Of a stretch of DNA of 64,000 bases, positions 53,922-63,334 are shown piece by piece. Source of the DNA: Niameybacter massiliensis (GTDB taxonomy: Bacteria; Bacillota; Clostridia; Lachnospirales; Cellulosilyticaceae); NCBI RefSeq assembly GCF_001282685.1, contig NZ_LN875035.1, positions 509,001 through 573,000 on the forward strand. The letters are read 5' to 3'. Positions within the stretch are counted from its first letter, which is position 1; every line of letters starts with the position of its first letter. The notes under the pieces were generated by a model. It saw only the letters and a program-made list of their open reading frames with translations, did no database searches and was not told the origin of the DNA. The translations under genes and the position numbers were made by a program.

Positions 53922-54872
53922 CTAGCTATTCATCATTTCTTTTAATTTATCTTTTACAAGGTGGGCTGCTCCTTCTAAAGTACCATCAATTGTGGCACCA
54001 GCAGCTAAGATGTGACCACCTCCACCAAACTGAGCACAAAAGCTAGCTACATCATAAGGTGGATTTGCACGCATGCTTAACTTATAACTGCTTTCACCTT
54101 TTGGGTAAATAAAGGCCATAACCTCTATTCCCTCAATATTTTTAAGATAGCTTACTACACCATCTACATCTTCTTTAGTAGCTCCACTTTTTACAAGTTC
54201 ATCTTGTGATAATGTTGCAAGATAAATACCCTTTTCATCTAAGCATTCTAAATGACTCACTGCCATGCCTTGTAACTTAACTGTTGCAAGGGACTTCTCA
54301 TGAATAAGTTTACGATATATTGCTGGTGCATCAAAATCTAATTCAATGAGTTTAGCTGCTGCTAAATGGGTACTAGGTGCTGTACAATTATGCATAAAAC
54401 CACCAGTATCTGTTACAAGCCCTGTATAAAGTGCTTGTCCAAGAGGTACATTTATTTCTAAACCTAATGCACAAACTAATTGATAAACGACTTCACATGT
54501 TGAAGAAGCCTCTTTTTCTACTATATTATATGCACCATAAAATGTGTTTGTCATATGATGATCAATATTAATGGTTGTATGTGCGTCCTTAAAATAAGCT
54601 TTGTAACCTACTAACCTATCAACATCTCCACAATCTAGTGCAATAAATGTATCTACTGATTGTTCTAAGCTGGTTGCCCAATTACAAGTTTCTATTAAGT
54701 AACTTAACTTCTTAATAGGTTCTTCTAATAAAATAGTATAAGGTTTATCCATTAAAGCACAAATTTGTCCCATAGCCACCATAGCCCCGATGGCATCACC
54801 ATCGGGGTTAGTATGTGCACTTATTGTTAGATGCTTTGCTGCTTTAATGGTTTCAATAACTTGACTAAACAT
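53922..54872 (-). CDS. nrnA: DHH-family oligoribonuclease / pAp phosphatase
   Basis: 316 residues. DHH domain with NPDGDAIGA (about 23), ALDCGD (about 91), the IDHH motif (about 120) and DTGG; then the DHHA1 RNA-binding domain with GGGGHILAAGA (about 280). NrnA degrades short oligonucleotides and dephosphorylates pAp. The rbfA-nrnA-truB order is common in Firmicutes. Four bases separate it from rbfA, and its own ribosome site is weak, suggesting coupling. Confidence 0.93.
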   Translation of the reverse strand: MFSQVIETIKAAKHLTISAHTNPDGDAIGAMVAMGQICALMDKPYTILLEEPIKKLSYLIETCNWATSLEQSVDTFIALDCGDVDRLVGYKAYFKDAHTTINIDHHMTNTFYGAYNIVEKEASSTCEVVYQLVCALGLEINVPLGQALYTGLVTDTGGFMHNCTAPSTHLAAAKLIELDFDAPAIYRKLIHEKSLATVKLQGMAVSHLECLDEKGIYLATLSQDELVKSGATKEDVDGVVSYLKNIEGIEVMAFIYPKGESSYKLSMRANPPYDVASFCAQFGGGGHILAAGATIDGTLEGAAHLVKDKLKEMMNS

Positions 54873-54876
54873 AGTC

Positions 54877-55230
54877 TTAGTTATGACCTTTTATTGCATC
54901 ATCAATCATCTTAGACATTTTCATACCATAAGCGATTGTTTCATCTAATTTGAAAATAAGTTGTGGTGTATTACGTAAATTAATGCGTCTTGCAATTTCT
55001 TTGCGTAAGAAGCCACCTGCTGCATTGAGTCCAGCAATTGCTTCTTCTTTTTTGTCTTCTTGTAAAACACTAATAAAGACTTTAGCAAATTTTAAATCAT
55101 TTGTTGTTTCTACGTCCATAACAGAAACCATAGCACCTGATACACGAGGGTCTTTAATTTCTGAACGAACAATTTCTGAAAGTTCTTTGCGAATTTCTTC
55201 GTTTATCTTAATGATACGTTGACTAGCCAT
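54877..55230 (-). CDS. rbfA: Ribosome-binding factor A
   Basis: 117 residues, single KH-like domain. RIIKINEEIRKELSEIV at the start, DPRVSGAMVSVMDVETTNDLKFAKVFISV (about 27-55) and LRNTPQLIFKLDE (about 84) are all typical. It helps 16S 5'-end maturation of the 30S subunit. It lies 15 bases after infB. Confidence 0.96.
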   Translation of the reverse strand: MASQRIIKINEEIRKELSEIVRSEIKDPRVSGAMVSVMDVETTNDLKFAKVFISVLQEDKKEEAIAGLNAAGGFLRKEIARRINLRNTPQLIFKLDETIAYGMKMSKMIDDAIKGHN

Positions 55231-55245
55231 TTAATTCTCCACTTC

Positions 55246-57453
55246 CTATCTTGGAACTTCTTCCATAATGAAGGCTTCTGCAATGTCGCCTTCTTTAATG
55301 TCATTGAAACGTTCAAACATAAGACCACATTCGTATCCAGTATTAACTTCTTTAACGTCATCTTTAAAACGTTTTAATGATGCAAGCTTACCTTCATAAA
55401 CTACGATACCGTCACGGACAATACGTACACCACTATGACGTCCTACTTTACCATCTAATACGTATCCACCTGCAACTGTACCTACACCAGATACTTTGAA
55501 TGTTTGACGTACTTCAATATGTCCTGTTACTTTTTCTACGAATTCAGGATCAAGCATACCTTTCATCGCTGATTTAATATCTTCAATCGCATTGTAGATA
55601 ACACGGTAAAGACGAATATCAACTTCTTCACGGTCTGCAATTGCTTTTGTTGCAGTATCAGGTCTTACGTTGAAACCAATGATGATCGCACCTGATGCAG
55701 ATGCAAGCATTAAGTCAGATTCTGTGATTGCCCCAACAGCACCGTGGATAATACGAATACGTACTTCTTCATTTGAAAGACGTTCTAAACTTTGTTTTAC
55801 TGCTTCAACAGAACCTTGTACGTCTGCTTTAACAATAAGATTAAGTTCTTTCATTTGTCCTTCTTGGATTTGGTTATAAAGGTCATCTAAAGATACTTTT
55901 TGTTGTGATTGTCCAAGGATTTGAAGTCTACCTTGAGCTTTTACTTTATCAGCTGCTTGACGTGCTTGTTTATCGCTATTTGCTACATAGAACATATCAC
56001 CAGCTACTGGCACCTCAGATAAACCTAAGATTTCTACTGGTGTAGAAGGACCTGCTTTTTTCACTTGACGACCTTTGTCATCTACCATCGCACGAATACG
56101 ACCATATGCACATCCAGCTACAATAGGATCTCCTACTTTAAGCGTACCGCGTTGTACAAGTACAGTTGCAACTGGTCCACGACCTTTATCAAGCTGTGCT
56201 TCAACAATTGTACCACGTGCTTTACAGTTAGGATTTGCTTTATAGTTGTTCATTTCTGCAACTAAAAGTACCATTTCAAGAAGGTTATCAAGACCTTCTC
56301 CTTTAACAGCTGATACTGGTACACAGATTGTGTCACCGCCCCAGTCTTCTACTAAAAGTCCTTGATCAGCAAGTTCTTGTTTAACACGGTCAGGGTTTGC
56401 ACCTTGTTTATCCATTTTGTTGATTGCAACAATAATTTCAACACCTGCTGCACGTGCATGGTTAATCGCTTCAATTGTTTGAGGCATAACACCATCATCT
56501 GCAGCAACAACTAAGATTGCAATATCTGTTACTTGAGCACCACGCATACGCATTGCTGTGAAAGCCTCATGCCCTGGTGTATCAAGGAAAGTGATTTTCT
56601 TACCATTTAATGTAACTGTTGAAGCACCAATATGTTGTGTAATACCACCTGCTTCTCTTGTTGTTACGTGTGTTGAACGAATTGCATCAAGAAGAGATGT
56701 TTTACCATGGTCAACGTGTCCCATTACTACTACTACTGGAGGTCTTGCTTCTAAATCTTCTTCTTTATCTTCAACTTCTTTAAAGATTTCTTCTAGTAAA
56801 TCTTTTTCTTCTTCTAATTCTACAATAATATCAAATTCTTCTGCTACTTGTGCTGCAAGTTCAAAGTCGATTTCTTGATTAATTGTAGCCATTTTACCTT
56901 TTTTCATAAGGTTTTTAATAAGTTCAATTGCTGCCATATTCATTTTGTCAGCTAAATCACGAATACTAATATTCGCAGGGATTTCGATTACTTTAATATC
57001 TTCGTTTAAGTTTTTGTTTTCATTATCAAAATTTTGTTGTCCCATATTTCCTGCCTTTTCTAACTTTTTATTTTTATTTTTCTTTTTATTCTTACCTTTA
57101 GTAGATTTAACTTGATGCGTTAAATCTGGCCTGGTGCGTTCCTTAGTAGTTCGCGGATCGGCTATTTGTGTTGATTGTTGTAATGGCTCTTCTTGCTTTT
57201 TCAAAGTTTCTTTAGCCTTTTCAAGTTCAGATAATGTAGGTGTGGGTGGCTTAATGACTTCTTCAGATTCAACTTTTTTTTCATTAGTAGGTTCTTCTTG
57301 TGCATAGTATTCCATGATTAGATTCACTTCATCCTCTTGCAATGAACTCATATGGCTATGTACTTCAAAACCATATTCTTTTAATTTATCAAGTATCTCT
57401 TTTGTACTTATATCAAGTTGTTTCGCGATTTCATATACTCTCACTTTTGACAT
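55246..57453 (-). CDS. infB: Translation initiation factor IF-2
   Basis: 735 residues. A short N-terminal IF2N domain (about 1-55), a charged Lys/Asn/Glu-rich linker (about 60-150), a second IF2N domain, then the GTPase: [12 protein letters not shown] (G1, about 247), [11 protein letters not shown] (G3), [11 protein letters not shown] (G4) and [12 protein letters not shown] (G5), followed by domains II-IV ending in a [17 protein letters not shown] stretch. It brings fMet-tRNA to the 30S subunit. It is an essential gene in the nusA operon and starts at ATG 57453 after GGAGGTGG. Confidence 0.97.
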   Translation of the reverse strand: MSKVRVYEIAKQLDISTKEILDKLKEYGFEVHSHMSSLQEDEVNLIMEYYAQEEPTNEKKVESEEVIKPPTPTLSELEKAKETLKKQEEPLQQSTQIADPRTTKERTRPDLTHQVKSTKGKNKKKNKNKKLEKAGNMGQQNFDNENKNLNEDIKVIEIPANISIRDLADKMNMAAIELIKNLMKKGKMATINQEIDFELAAQVAEEFDIIVELEEEKDLLEEIFKEVEDKEEDLEARPPVVVVMGHVDHGKTSLLDAIRSTHVTTREAGGITQHIGASTVTLNGKKITFLDTPGHEAFTAMRMRGAQVTDIAILVVAADDGVMPQTIEAINHARAAGVEIIVAINKMDKQGANPDRVKQELADQGLLVEDWGGDTICVPVSAVKGEGLDNLLEMVLLVAEMNNYKANPNCKARGTIVEAQLDKGRGPVATVLVQRGTLKVGDPIVAGCAYGRIRAMVDDKGRQVKKAGPSTPVEILGLSEVPVAGDMFYVANSDKQARQAADKVKAQGRLQILGQSQQKVSLDDLYNQIQEGQMKELNLIVKADVQGSVEAVKQSLERLSNEEVRIRIIHGAVGAITESDLMLASASGAIIIGFNVRPDTATKAIADREEVDIRLYRVIYNAIEDIKSAMKGMLDPEFVEKVTGHIEVRQTFKVSGVGTVAGGYVLDGKVGRHSGVRIVRDGIVVYEGKLASLKRFKDDVKEVNTGYECGLMFERFNDIKEGDIAEAFIMEEVPR

Positions 57454-57480
57454 GAATCCACCTCCATAAACTTTTACATG

Positions 57481-57792
57481 TTATCCATCACTTTTAATCA
57501 TCTCAGTTATCTTCTCCGCTAGTTTTTCATCTTTTATTCCAATAACAACTCGGGTTTCTTTACCTAACATACGTCCAAGTTCATTGCGATCGCCCCATAC
57601 AAAAAATGGAATCTGACGATAGCTACATTTATCAGTAAATAATTTTAAAGTATTTTTTGAAGCATCTTCTGTCACTATAACAAGTTTTACCTGTTCACTC
57701 AGTACTGCTTGTTTAACAGCAAATTCACCTGAAATCAGATGTCTTGCTTTTTGACAAAGACCAATAAGTTGATAGATTCTAGGATTATTCAT
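57481..57792 (-). CDS. L7Ae-family RNA-binding protein (YlxQ)
   Basis: 103 residues from ATG 57792; a TTG three codons earlier is a weaker option. The L7Ae/L30e fold is shown by LIGLCQKARHLISGEFAVKQAV near the N-terminus and VKLVIVTEDASKNTLKLFTDKC (about 32-53). Its first eight bases (ATGAATAA) contain the stop codon of ylxR, so translation is coupled. YlxQ binds RNA kink-turns in some species; its cellular role is not settled. Confidence 0.9.
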   Translation of the reverse strand: MNNPRIYQLIGLCQKARHLISGEFAVKQAVLSEQVKLVIVTEDASKNTLKLFTDKCSYRQIPFFVWGDRNELGRMLGKETRVVIGIKDEKLAEKITEMIKSDG

Positions 57793-58057
57793 TTGCTTCA
57801 AACTCTTTTCTAAGTTGGTTATAAATTTCTTTGTCTACACTTGTTTTATATGAGCGTTCTAGCCCCTTATTTTTTTCAGCTTGGGTGAGACAATCGATGT
57901 TTTTACAGATATAAGCCCCTCTTCCAGCTTTTTTACCTGTAAAATCAAGTGAAAAGTTTCCTTCACTGTCTCTGACAATACGTATCATTTCACGTTTATC
58001 TTTCATTTCACCGCAACCTGTGCATTTACGTAAAGGAATTTTTTTCGCTTTCATCAT
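57785..58057 (-). CDS. YlxR family protein (RNA-binding / nucleoid-associated)
   Basis: 90 residues. RKCTGCGEMKDKREMIRIV (about 9-27) and GRGAYICKN (about 46-54) are the DUF448/YlxR signatures; the cysteines suggest a structural site. It sits between nusA and ylxQ as in most Firmicutes. Its start codon overlaps the nusA stop (TAATG), with no clear ribosome site of its own. Reported to bind RNA or act as regulator in some species. Confidence 0.92.
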   Translation of the reverse strand: MMKAKKIPLRKCTGCGEMKDKREMIRIVRDSEGNFSLDFTGKKAGRGAYICKNIDCLTQAEKNKGLERSYKTSVDKEIYNQLRKEFEANE

Positions 58058-59196
58058 TAGAATTCTTCACCCTCACTTGGTTCTGGTTGACTTTTAATAT
58101 CTATTTTCCATCCTGTTAATTTAGCAGCAAGACGAACATTTTGACCGCCTTTACCGATTGCTAAAGTTAAAATGTTTTCTGGAACAATAACTTTTGCACT
58201 TCTTTCTGTTCCACGCTCTGTTTCAATTTCTTCTAAAGCAACTTCTAAAACTTTTGCTGGGCTAAGTGCTGCTTCAATAAACTCTTTTGGTTCTTCACTC
58301 CAACGTACAACGTCGATTTTCTCTCCGTTAAGCTCTTCTACTACTAAGCTAATACGTTTACCTTTTTCACCTACACATGCACCTACTGGATCTACATTAG
58401 GATCATTTGAGTGTACAGCAATTTTTGTACGTGAACCAGCTTCTCTTGCGATACTCTTAATCACAACTGTACCTTCTTTAATCTCTACAACTTCTTGCTC
58501 AAAAAGACGTTTTACAAGGTCTGGATGTGTACGAGATACAATAACTTGTGCCCCACCTTTTTGTTTACCATCTGGACGTTGCTCATTTTTATTAAAGTCT
58601 TTTACGTTAAGTAAGTAGAATGCTTTTTGTGGAAGGCCTTCTTGTTCTCCCATTATATCTTCAAATGTTTCATTTGGAATAGATTCTGTTAATGGTAATG
58701 AAGCTTCAGTGTGGTCAAGTTGGATAATAAATCCATTTTTATCTTTTCTTAATACTTGACCTTTAACAAGGTCATTAAGTCTAACACTATATTCATTATA
58801 GACCATTTCACGTTCAGCTTCTTTGATTTTTTGAATAACAACTTGTTTTGCATTTTGTGCAGCAATACGTCCAAAGTTTCTTGGTGTAATTTCAACATCT
58901 ACAACGTCATCTACATCAATAATTGGGTTGATTTTTTTAGCATCTGATACACTAATTTCTGCAATGTCAACAAGTACATCTTCATCTTCTACTACACGTT
59001 TAACAGAGTAAACTTTTACGTCACCTGTTTGCTCATTAATGTCCACACGGATTACTGGTTTAACAGGTCCTACGTTACCAAAATGCTTTTTACAAGCAGC
59101 TTCAATAGATTGACGAATCGCATCAAATAATTTATCTCTATTAATTCCTTTTGACTTAGCAATCTGATCAATTGCTAACATAAAATCTTGATTCAT
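58057..59196 (-). CDS. nusA: Transcription termination/antitermination factor NusA
   Basis: 379 residues, as in other Firmicutes without the C-terminal acidic repeats. N-terminal RNA-polymerase-binding domain (1-130), S1 domain (about 135-200), two KH domains with the NusA motif VDPVGACVGEKGKRI (about 270-285) and the second AIGKGGQNVRLAAKLTGW. It controls pausing, termination and rRNA antitermination. ATG 59196 follows AGGAGG; rimP ends 24 bases before it. A leader hairpin upstream of rimP may be a site of autoregulation. Confidence 0.97.
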   Translation of the reverse strand: MNQDFMLAIDQIAKSKGINRDKLFDAIRQSIEAACKKHFGNVGPVKPVIRVDINEQTGDVKVYSVKRVVEDEDVLVDIAEISVSDAKKINPIIDVDDVVDVEITPRNFGRIAAQNAKQVVIQKIKEAEREMVYNEYSVRLNDLVKGQVLRKDKNGFIIQLDHTEASLPLTESIPNETFEDIMGEQEGLPQKAFYLLNVKDFNKNEQRPDGKQKGGAQVIVSRTHPDLVKRLFEQEVVEIKEGTVVIKSIAREAGSRTKIAVHSNDPNVDPVGACVGEKGKRISLVVEELNGEKIDVVRWSEEPKEFIEAALSPAKVLEVALEEIETERGTERSAKVIVPENILTLAIGKGGQNVRLAAKLTGWKIDIKSQPEPSEGEEF

Positions 59197-59220
59197 TATA
59201 ATCCTCCTATAATAAGCTAT

Positions 59221-59685
59221 TTAGAATAAAATAGCCAATCTTACTACAACTACATTTTTCATTGGAATTTCAATTGTTTCCCCTTCTTCATCGCAAATAG
59301 TTAAAAGCTCATCTGTTTTGCTTATAAGTTCACCTTGAAGAGTTTTTTGTTTATTAATAGGGGTGTAGAGTTTAACATCTACTACTTCACCATTAAAGCG
59401 TTCAAAATCTTTGTCTTTTTTAATTACACGATCAAGGCCAGGAGAACTTACTTCTAACATATAAGCTGGCTCAATAATATCTTTTTCATCTAAGACTGGT
59501 TCAATCGCACGGCTAGTTACTTTACAATCTTCAATTGTTATGCCGCCTTCTTTATCAATATAGATACGAAGATAGAAGGTTGGTCCTTCTTTTACAAACT
59601 CCACATCTACAAGCTCATAATTGAATTCTGCAAGTATAGGCTCAAGATATTTAGTTACTTCATCGACTATTTGTTTTTTGTTCAT
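59221..59685 (-). CDS. rimP: Ribosome maturation factor RimP
   Basis: 154 residues from ATG 59685, eight bases after GAGAGG; the two earlier in-frame starts lie before or against that site. Typical elements: YELVDVEFVKEGPTFYLRIYIDKEGGI (about 24-50), SRAIEPVLDEKD (about 60) and LEVSSPGLDR (about 77). It assists 30S assembly. It is the first gene of the rimP-nusA-ylxR-ylxQ-infB-rbfA-nrnA-truB-ribF run. Confidence 0.95.
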   Translation of the reverse strand: MNKKQIVDEVTKYLEPILAEFNYELVDVEFVKEGPTFYLRIYIDKEGGITIEDCKVTSRAIEPVLDEKDIIEPAYMLEVSSPGLDRVIKKDKDFERFNGEVVDVKLYTPINKQKTLQGELISKTDELLTICDEEGETIEIPMKNVVVVRLAILF

Positions 59686-59768
59686 ACCAATCATCCTCTC
59701 ATACAAATAGTTTGACTTATTCTTAATGAACTATTCATTTTGTTAAGAAAAGTTCACCTAAGCATATA

Positions 59769-59797
59769 GAAAGAGTGGGCGATTAACCCACTCTTTC
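59769..59797 (-). promoter_or_regulatory. Leader hairpin of the rimP-nusA-infB operon
   Basis: 11-bp perfect arms (59769-59779 with 59787-59797), seven-base loop, 84 bases ahead of the rimP start. After it on the minus strand comes TATATGCTT, not a T-run, so it is not a full terminator. It could be an attenuator, a NusA-responsive pause site or an mRNA stabiliser. Confidence 0.55.
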
Positions 59798-59841
59798 ACG
59801 TCACAATAATATATACTACAAAAAGTATATACCTTTTTTAT

Positions 59842-59876
59842 GTAAAAATCAAGACTCTATTCAAAATAAAGTCTTG
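59842..59876 (-). terminator. Terminator of the cdsA-dxr-rseP-ispG operon
   Basis: A twelve-pair stem (59850-59861 with 59865-59876, one G-U) with a three-base loop, followed by ATTTTTAC on the minus strand, 180 bases past the ispG stop. Confidence 0.82.
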
Positions 59877-59941
59877 TATGAAAACATGCTGAACCCCTGT
59901 ATCTTCTTAAGAAATTCACTCATCATCCTCATTTAGATGCC

Positions 59942-59984
59942 AAAGAGGTAGGTCAATGTATGGTTCACATCTTCCTACCTCTTT
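59942..59984. repeat. 11-bp inverted repeat in the ispG-rimP spacer
   Basis: Arms 59942-59952 and 59974-59984 pair perfectly around a 21-base loop. On the plus strand a T-rich stretch follows; on the minus strand it does not. It lies in the 371-base spacer 59686-60056, which has no coding sequence that I can support but three strong hairpins in all; this one is not explained by a gene end. Confidence 0.6.
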
Positions 59985-60056
59985 AATCTTTTCTTTCTCA
60001 ATCTATACTCTAAATTTATACTCTAGACTTCTCTTTAAAGTCCTAAAATCTAAATA

Positions 60057-61112
60057 CTAAAGTAATTCTTCTAATTCTTGCATAAAGTTTTCGATTAGGC
60101 TTTCCTCTGAAACTTTACGGATTATTTCACCTTTTTTAAAGATTAGGCCCTCACCTTTTCCACCTGCTATACCAATATCTGCTTCTTTAGCTTCACCTGG
60201 TCCATTAACTACACAGCCCATTACAGCAATACGAAGTGGTTTCTTAATATGTGCTGTACGTCTTTCAACTTCTGTTGCAAGTCCTATAAGATCTACATTG
60301 GTTCTTCCACAAGTTGGGCAAGAAATAATTTCAACCCCAAAATGGCGAAGTTCTAATGATTGAAGTACAGTCTTTGCACATCTAATTTCTTCTACTGGAT
60401 CATCTGAAAGAGATACACGAATCGTATCACCTATTCCACGAGAAAGTATAGCACCAAGTCCTGCTGAAGATTTAACAGTACCTTTATAAAGCGTACCTGA
60501 TTCAGTAATACCTACATGGAGTGGGTAAGCGTATTTTTCAGCAAAAAGTGTATAAGCTTCTATGGCTAAAGGTACTGTAGAGGCTTTCAAAGATACGACA
60601 ATATCCTGGAAGTTCATTTCTTCTAAAATATCAATATGTTTTTTTGCACTTTCTACCATAGCCTCTGCACATACTTTACCATATTTCTCAAGCAATCCTT
60701 TTTCTACTGATCCTGAGTTTACGCCAATACGAATAGGAATCTGATGTGCCTTTGCACTTTCTACAACTTTACGTACTTTATCTTCATCACCTATATTCCC
60801 TGGATTAATACGTAATTTATTAATACCGTTTTCAATAGCCATAAGCGCTAAACGATAATCAAAGTGAATATCTGCAACCAATGGAATATGAATACGTTTA
60901 ACAACCTGCTCAATACTTTTAGCTGCTGCTTCATCTGGAACAGCAACACGTACGATTTCACAGCCTGCTTCTTCTAGTTTAAGAATTTGTGCAACTGTAG
61001 CATCTATATCATGTGTTTTTGTATTAGTCATAGATTGGATGGCAATAGGTGCACCTCCACCAACTTTAACTTGACCAATTTGAATTTGTCTTGTTTGTTC
61101 TCTTGTATACAT
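60057..61112 (-). CDS. ispG: 4-hydroxy-3-methylbut-2-en-1-yl diphosphate synthase
   Basis: 351 residues, standard for the two-domain bacterial type. N-terminal barrel with [14 protein letters not shown] (about 22-35) and [11 protein letters not shown]-terminal iron-sulfur domain with [13 protein letters not shown] (about 262) and [20 protein letters not shown] (about 300), which carry the cluster cysteines. It makes HMBPP in the MEP pathway. Its start codon overlaps the rseP stop by one base. Confidence 0.97.
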   Translation of the reverse strand: MYTREQTRQIQIGQVKVGGGAPIAIQSMTNTKTHDIDATVAQILKLEEAGCEIVRVAVPDEAAAKSIEQVVKRIHIPLVADIHFDYRLALMAIENGINKLRINPGNIGDEDKVRKVVESAKAHQIPIRIGVNSGSVEKGLLEKYGKVCAEAMVESAKKHIDILEEMNFQDIVVSLKASTVPLAIEAYTLFAEKYAYPLHVGITESGTLYKGTVKSSAGLGAILSRGIGDTIRVSLSDDPVEEIRCAKTVLQSLELRHFGVEIISCPTCGRTNVDLIGLATEVERRTAHIKKPLRIAVMGCVVNGPGEAKEADIGIAGGKGEGLIFKKGEIIRKVSEESLIENFMQELEELL

Positions 61113-62140
61113 TATCCAAACACCCTTCTTAAATCATTAAAGAGTACGAAAACCATAAGTACCATTAGAAGAATAAATCCAATAGTATGTACCATCCCCT
61201 CTTTTTCAGGATCTACTGGTTTACGTCTAATCATTTCAATAATTGTAAAGACAATACGTCCTCCATCTAAGGCTGGTAAAGGCAATAGATTAAAGACTGC
61301 TAAGTTAGCTGAAAGTAAACCTGCTAAATTGACAATGGTCATAATAGCGGTCATCATCCCTTGTTTCATACCCTCATTCCACATATCAGAACTAATCTGC
61401 ACAACACCTACAATACCTGCTAATTCTTGAACGGGTACTTCACCTGTAATGAGCATAATAAAAGTCTGGAATATTTGAACCACAACCATTACACTATCTC
61501 TTAATCCGCCCCAAACAATATCTACAAATGAAGCTGCTGCTTTACCTGGTCTAAACCCATACATATAACGTCCATCTTCTACTTGTTTAGGTTCAATGGT
61601 TAAAGTTTTTTCTGCTTTATTACTTTCAATAACTTGGAAAGTATGAGCGTCTGCTGATGTGCCTAATTGCTCTTTAATGGCAACAAAATCTTTTGTTTTA
61701 TTGCCGTTAATAGCAACAATCATATCCCCTTCTTTAAGTCCTGCTTCATACGCTGGAGAGTTAGGTTCAACAAAAGATACTGTATTACTTGCAGTGCCTG
61801 TATAACCAATAATGGATGCAAAAATCACCCATGCAAGTAAAAAGTTCATGACTGCACCTGCAATAAAGATAATAAATTTTTGCCAAGGCTTCTTACTCAT
61901 CATAGAATCTTCTTCGTAAGAATCTCCGCCTTCACCTTCTATAGCACAAAATCCTCCTAGAGGAAGTGCACGTATAGAATAAAGTGTATCTCCTTTTTGG
62001 ATACCAAATAATTTTGGCCCCATTCCGATGGCAAACTCGTTTACACGCACTTTAAAAAAGCGTGCCGCTAAAAAATGTCCTAATTCATGGATTAAAACAA
62101 TAAGGGCAAACATTAACACAATCATAATGATCTTACTCAT
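61112..62140 (-). CDS. rseP: RIP metalloprotease RseP (site-2 protease)
   Basis: 342 residues. The zinc site HELGHF (about 18-23) is in the first helix, a PDZ domain (about 115-190) contains [22 protein letters not shown], and the second zinc-ligand motif [11 protein letters not shown] (about 285) is near the C-terminal helices. It cleaves membrane-bound regulators and remnant signal peptides within the membrane. Its ATG overlaps the TGA of dxr (ATGA). Confidence 0.95.
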   Translation of the reverse strand: MSKIIMIVLMFALIVLIHELGHFLAARFFKVRVNEFAIGMGPKLFGIQKGDTLYSIRALPLGGFCAIEGEGGDSYEEDSMMSKKPWQKFIIFIAGAVMNFLLAWVIFASIIGYTGTASNTVSFVEPNSPAYEAGLKEGDMIVAINGNKTKDFVAIKEQLGTSADAHTFQVIESNKAEKTLTIEPKQVEDGRYMYGFRPGKAAASFVDIVWGGLRDSVMVVVQIFQTFIMLITGEVPVQELAGIVGVVQISSDMWNEGMKQGMMTAIMTIVNLAGLLSANLAVFNLLPLPALDGGRIVFTIIEMIRRKPVDPEKEGMVHTIGFILLMVLMVFVLFNDLRRVFG

Positions 62141-63300
62141 TGTTTTTGTACCTCCTGTCTACTCATTACTCTCGCCCATTCATCTATCCCTATGATTTCA
62201 TCAAGGCTTGGTCTATTTATACATATGTGACGAGCCATGACTTCATGAATAATTTGCGGAATTTGTAAGAAGGTAATCTGTTTTTTTAAGAAGGCATCTA
62301 CTGCTACTTCATTGGCTGCATTAAGTACAGCTGGCATGGTTCCCCCAACCATTAAAGCATCATATGCCAGTTGCAAACATGGGAATAAATCTTTTTTAGG
62401 TGGATCAAACGTAAGCTTACTTACTTTTGTAAAATCTAATGGATGAACACAAGATGTAGGTTTGCGTTCTGGGTAATATAAAGCATAAGCAATCGGATGC
62501 ATCATATTAGGTAGTCCAAGCTGTGCCATTGTCGACCCATCTTTGTATTCTACCATAGAATGAATGATACTTTCACGATGAACAATCACATCAATTTGTT
62601 CTGGTGTAACATCAAAAAGATGTTTTGCTTCTATTACTTCTAGGCCTTTATTCATCAAACTTGCAGAATCAATAGTAATTTTGCTACCCATGCTCCAGTT
62701 TGGATGTTTCAAAGCTGCTTCTACAGTAACATCTTGGAGCATTTCTTTTGTATAGTCTCTAAATGGCCCACCAGATGCAGTCAAAATCAATTTAGAAATA
62801 GATTGATGCTCATTTCCTCTTAGACATTGAAAAATAGCACTATGCTCACTATCTACGGGTAAAATAGAAACTTGATGTGCCTTTGCAGCTCCCATTACCA
62901 ACTCACCCGCTGTAACAAGTGTTTCTTTATTCGCAAGTGCAATGACTTTACCTTTCTTTATTGCTTCAATAGTTGGCAATAGCCCTATCATGCCTACTAC
63001 AGCTGTCAGCACAGTGTCTGCTTCCTCCATAGTGGCTACCGCAATAAGTCCTTCCATTCCAGCTAGAACTTCTACCTTAATACCTTGTGCTCTAACACGT
63101 TCTTGAAGCTCTAATGCTTTTTTTTCATCCATAACACATACTAAACGTGGATGAAACATTTTAATTTGCTCTTCAAGTAAATCAATATTATGATGTACAG
63201 TCAGGCCTACTACCTCTAAAGAGGGGTCATTGGCTACTACCTCTAGTGTCTGCGTTCCAATTGAACCTGTGGAACCTAAAAGCGCAATTTTCTTTGTCAT
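62137..63300 (-). CDS. dxr: 1-deoxy-D-xylulose 5-phosphate reductoisomerase
   Basis: 387 residues from ATG 63300, matching the usual length of about 380-400; the frame extends 14 codons upstream through a GAGGAG ribosome-like site. The NADPH motif LLGSTGSIGTQTL (about 6-18), ALANKETLV (about 120), PVDSEHSAIFQCL (about 145) and the substrate/metal segments SGGPFRD and NHPNWSMG-like KHPNWSMGSKITIDSASLMNK are all present. It is the committed step of the MEP pathway. The gene lies 34 bases after cdsA. Confidence 0.97.
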   Translation of the reverse strand: MTKKIALLGSTGSIGTQTLEVVANDPSLEVVGLTVHHNIDLLEEQIKMFHPRLVCVMDEKKALELQERVRAQGIKVEVLAGMEGLIAVATMEEADTVLTAVVGMIGLLPTIEAIKKGKVIALANKETLVTAGELVMGAAKAHQVSILPVDSEHSAIFQCLRGNEHQSISKLILTASGGPFRDYTKEMLQDVTVEAALKHPNWSMGSKITIDSASLMNKGLEVIEAKHLFDVTPEQIDVIVHRESIIHSMVEYKDGSTMAQLGLPNMMHPIAYALYYPERKPTSCVHPLDFTKVSKLTFDPPKKDLFPCLQLAYDALMVGGTMPAVLNAANEVAVDAFLKKQITFLQIPQIIHEVMARHICINRPSLDEIIGIDEWARVMSRQEVQKQ

Positions 63301-63334
63301 CTCTTGGTTAACTCCTCTTCTTCTAATATTGCTT

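Noticed and set aside
58172-58618. 148-codon frame opposite nusA
   Set aside because: Antisense to well-conserved NusA S1/KH coding sequence, Ser/Thr-rich as expected for a shadow frame, no ribosome site.
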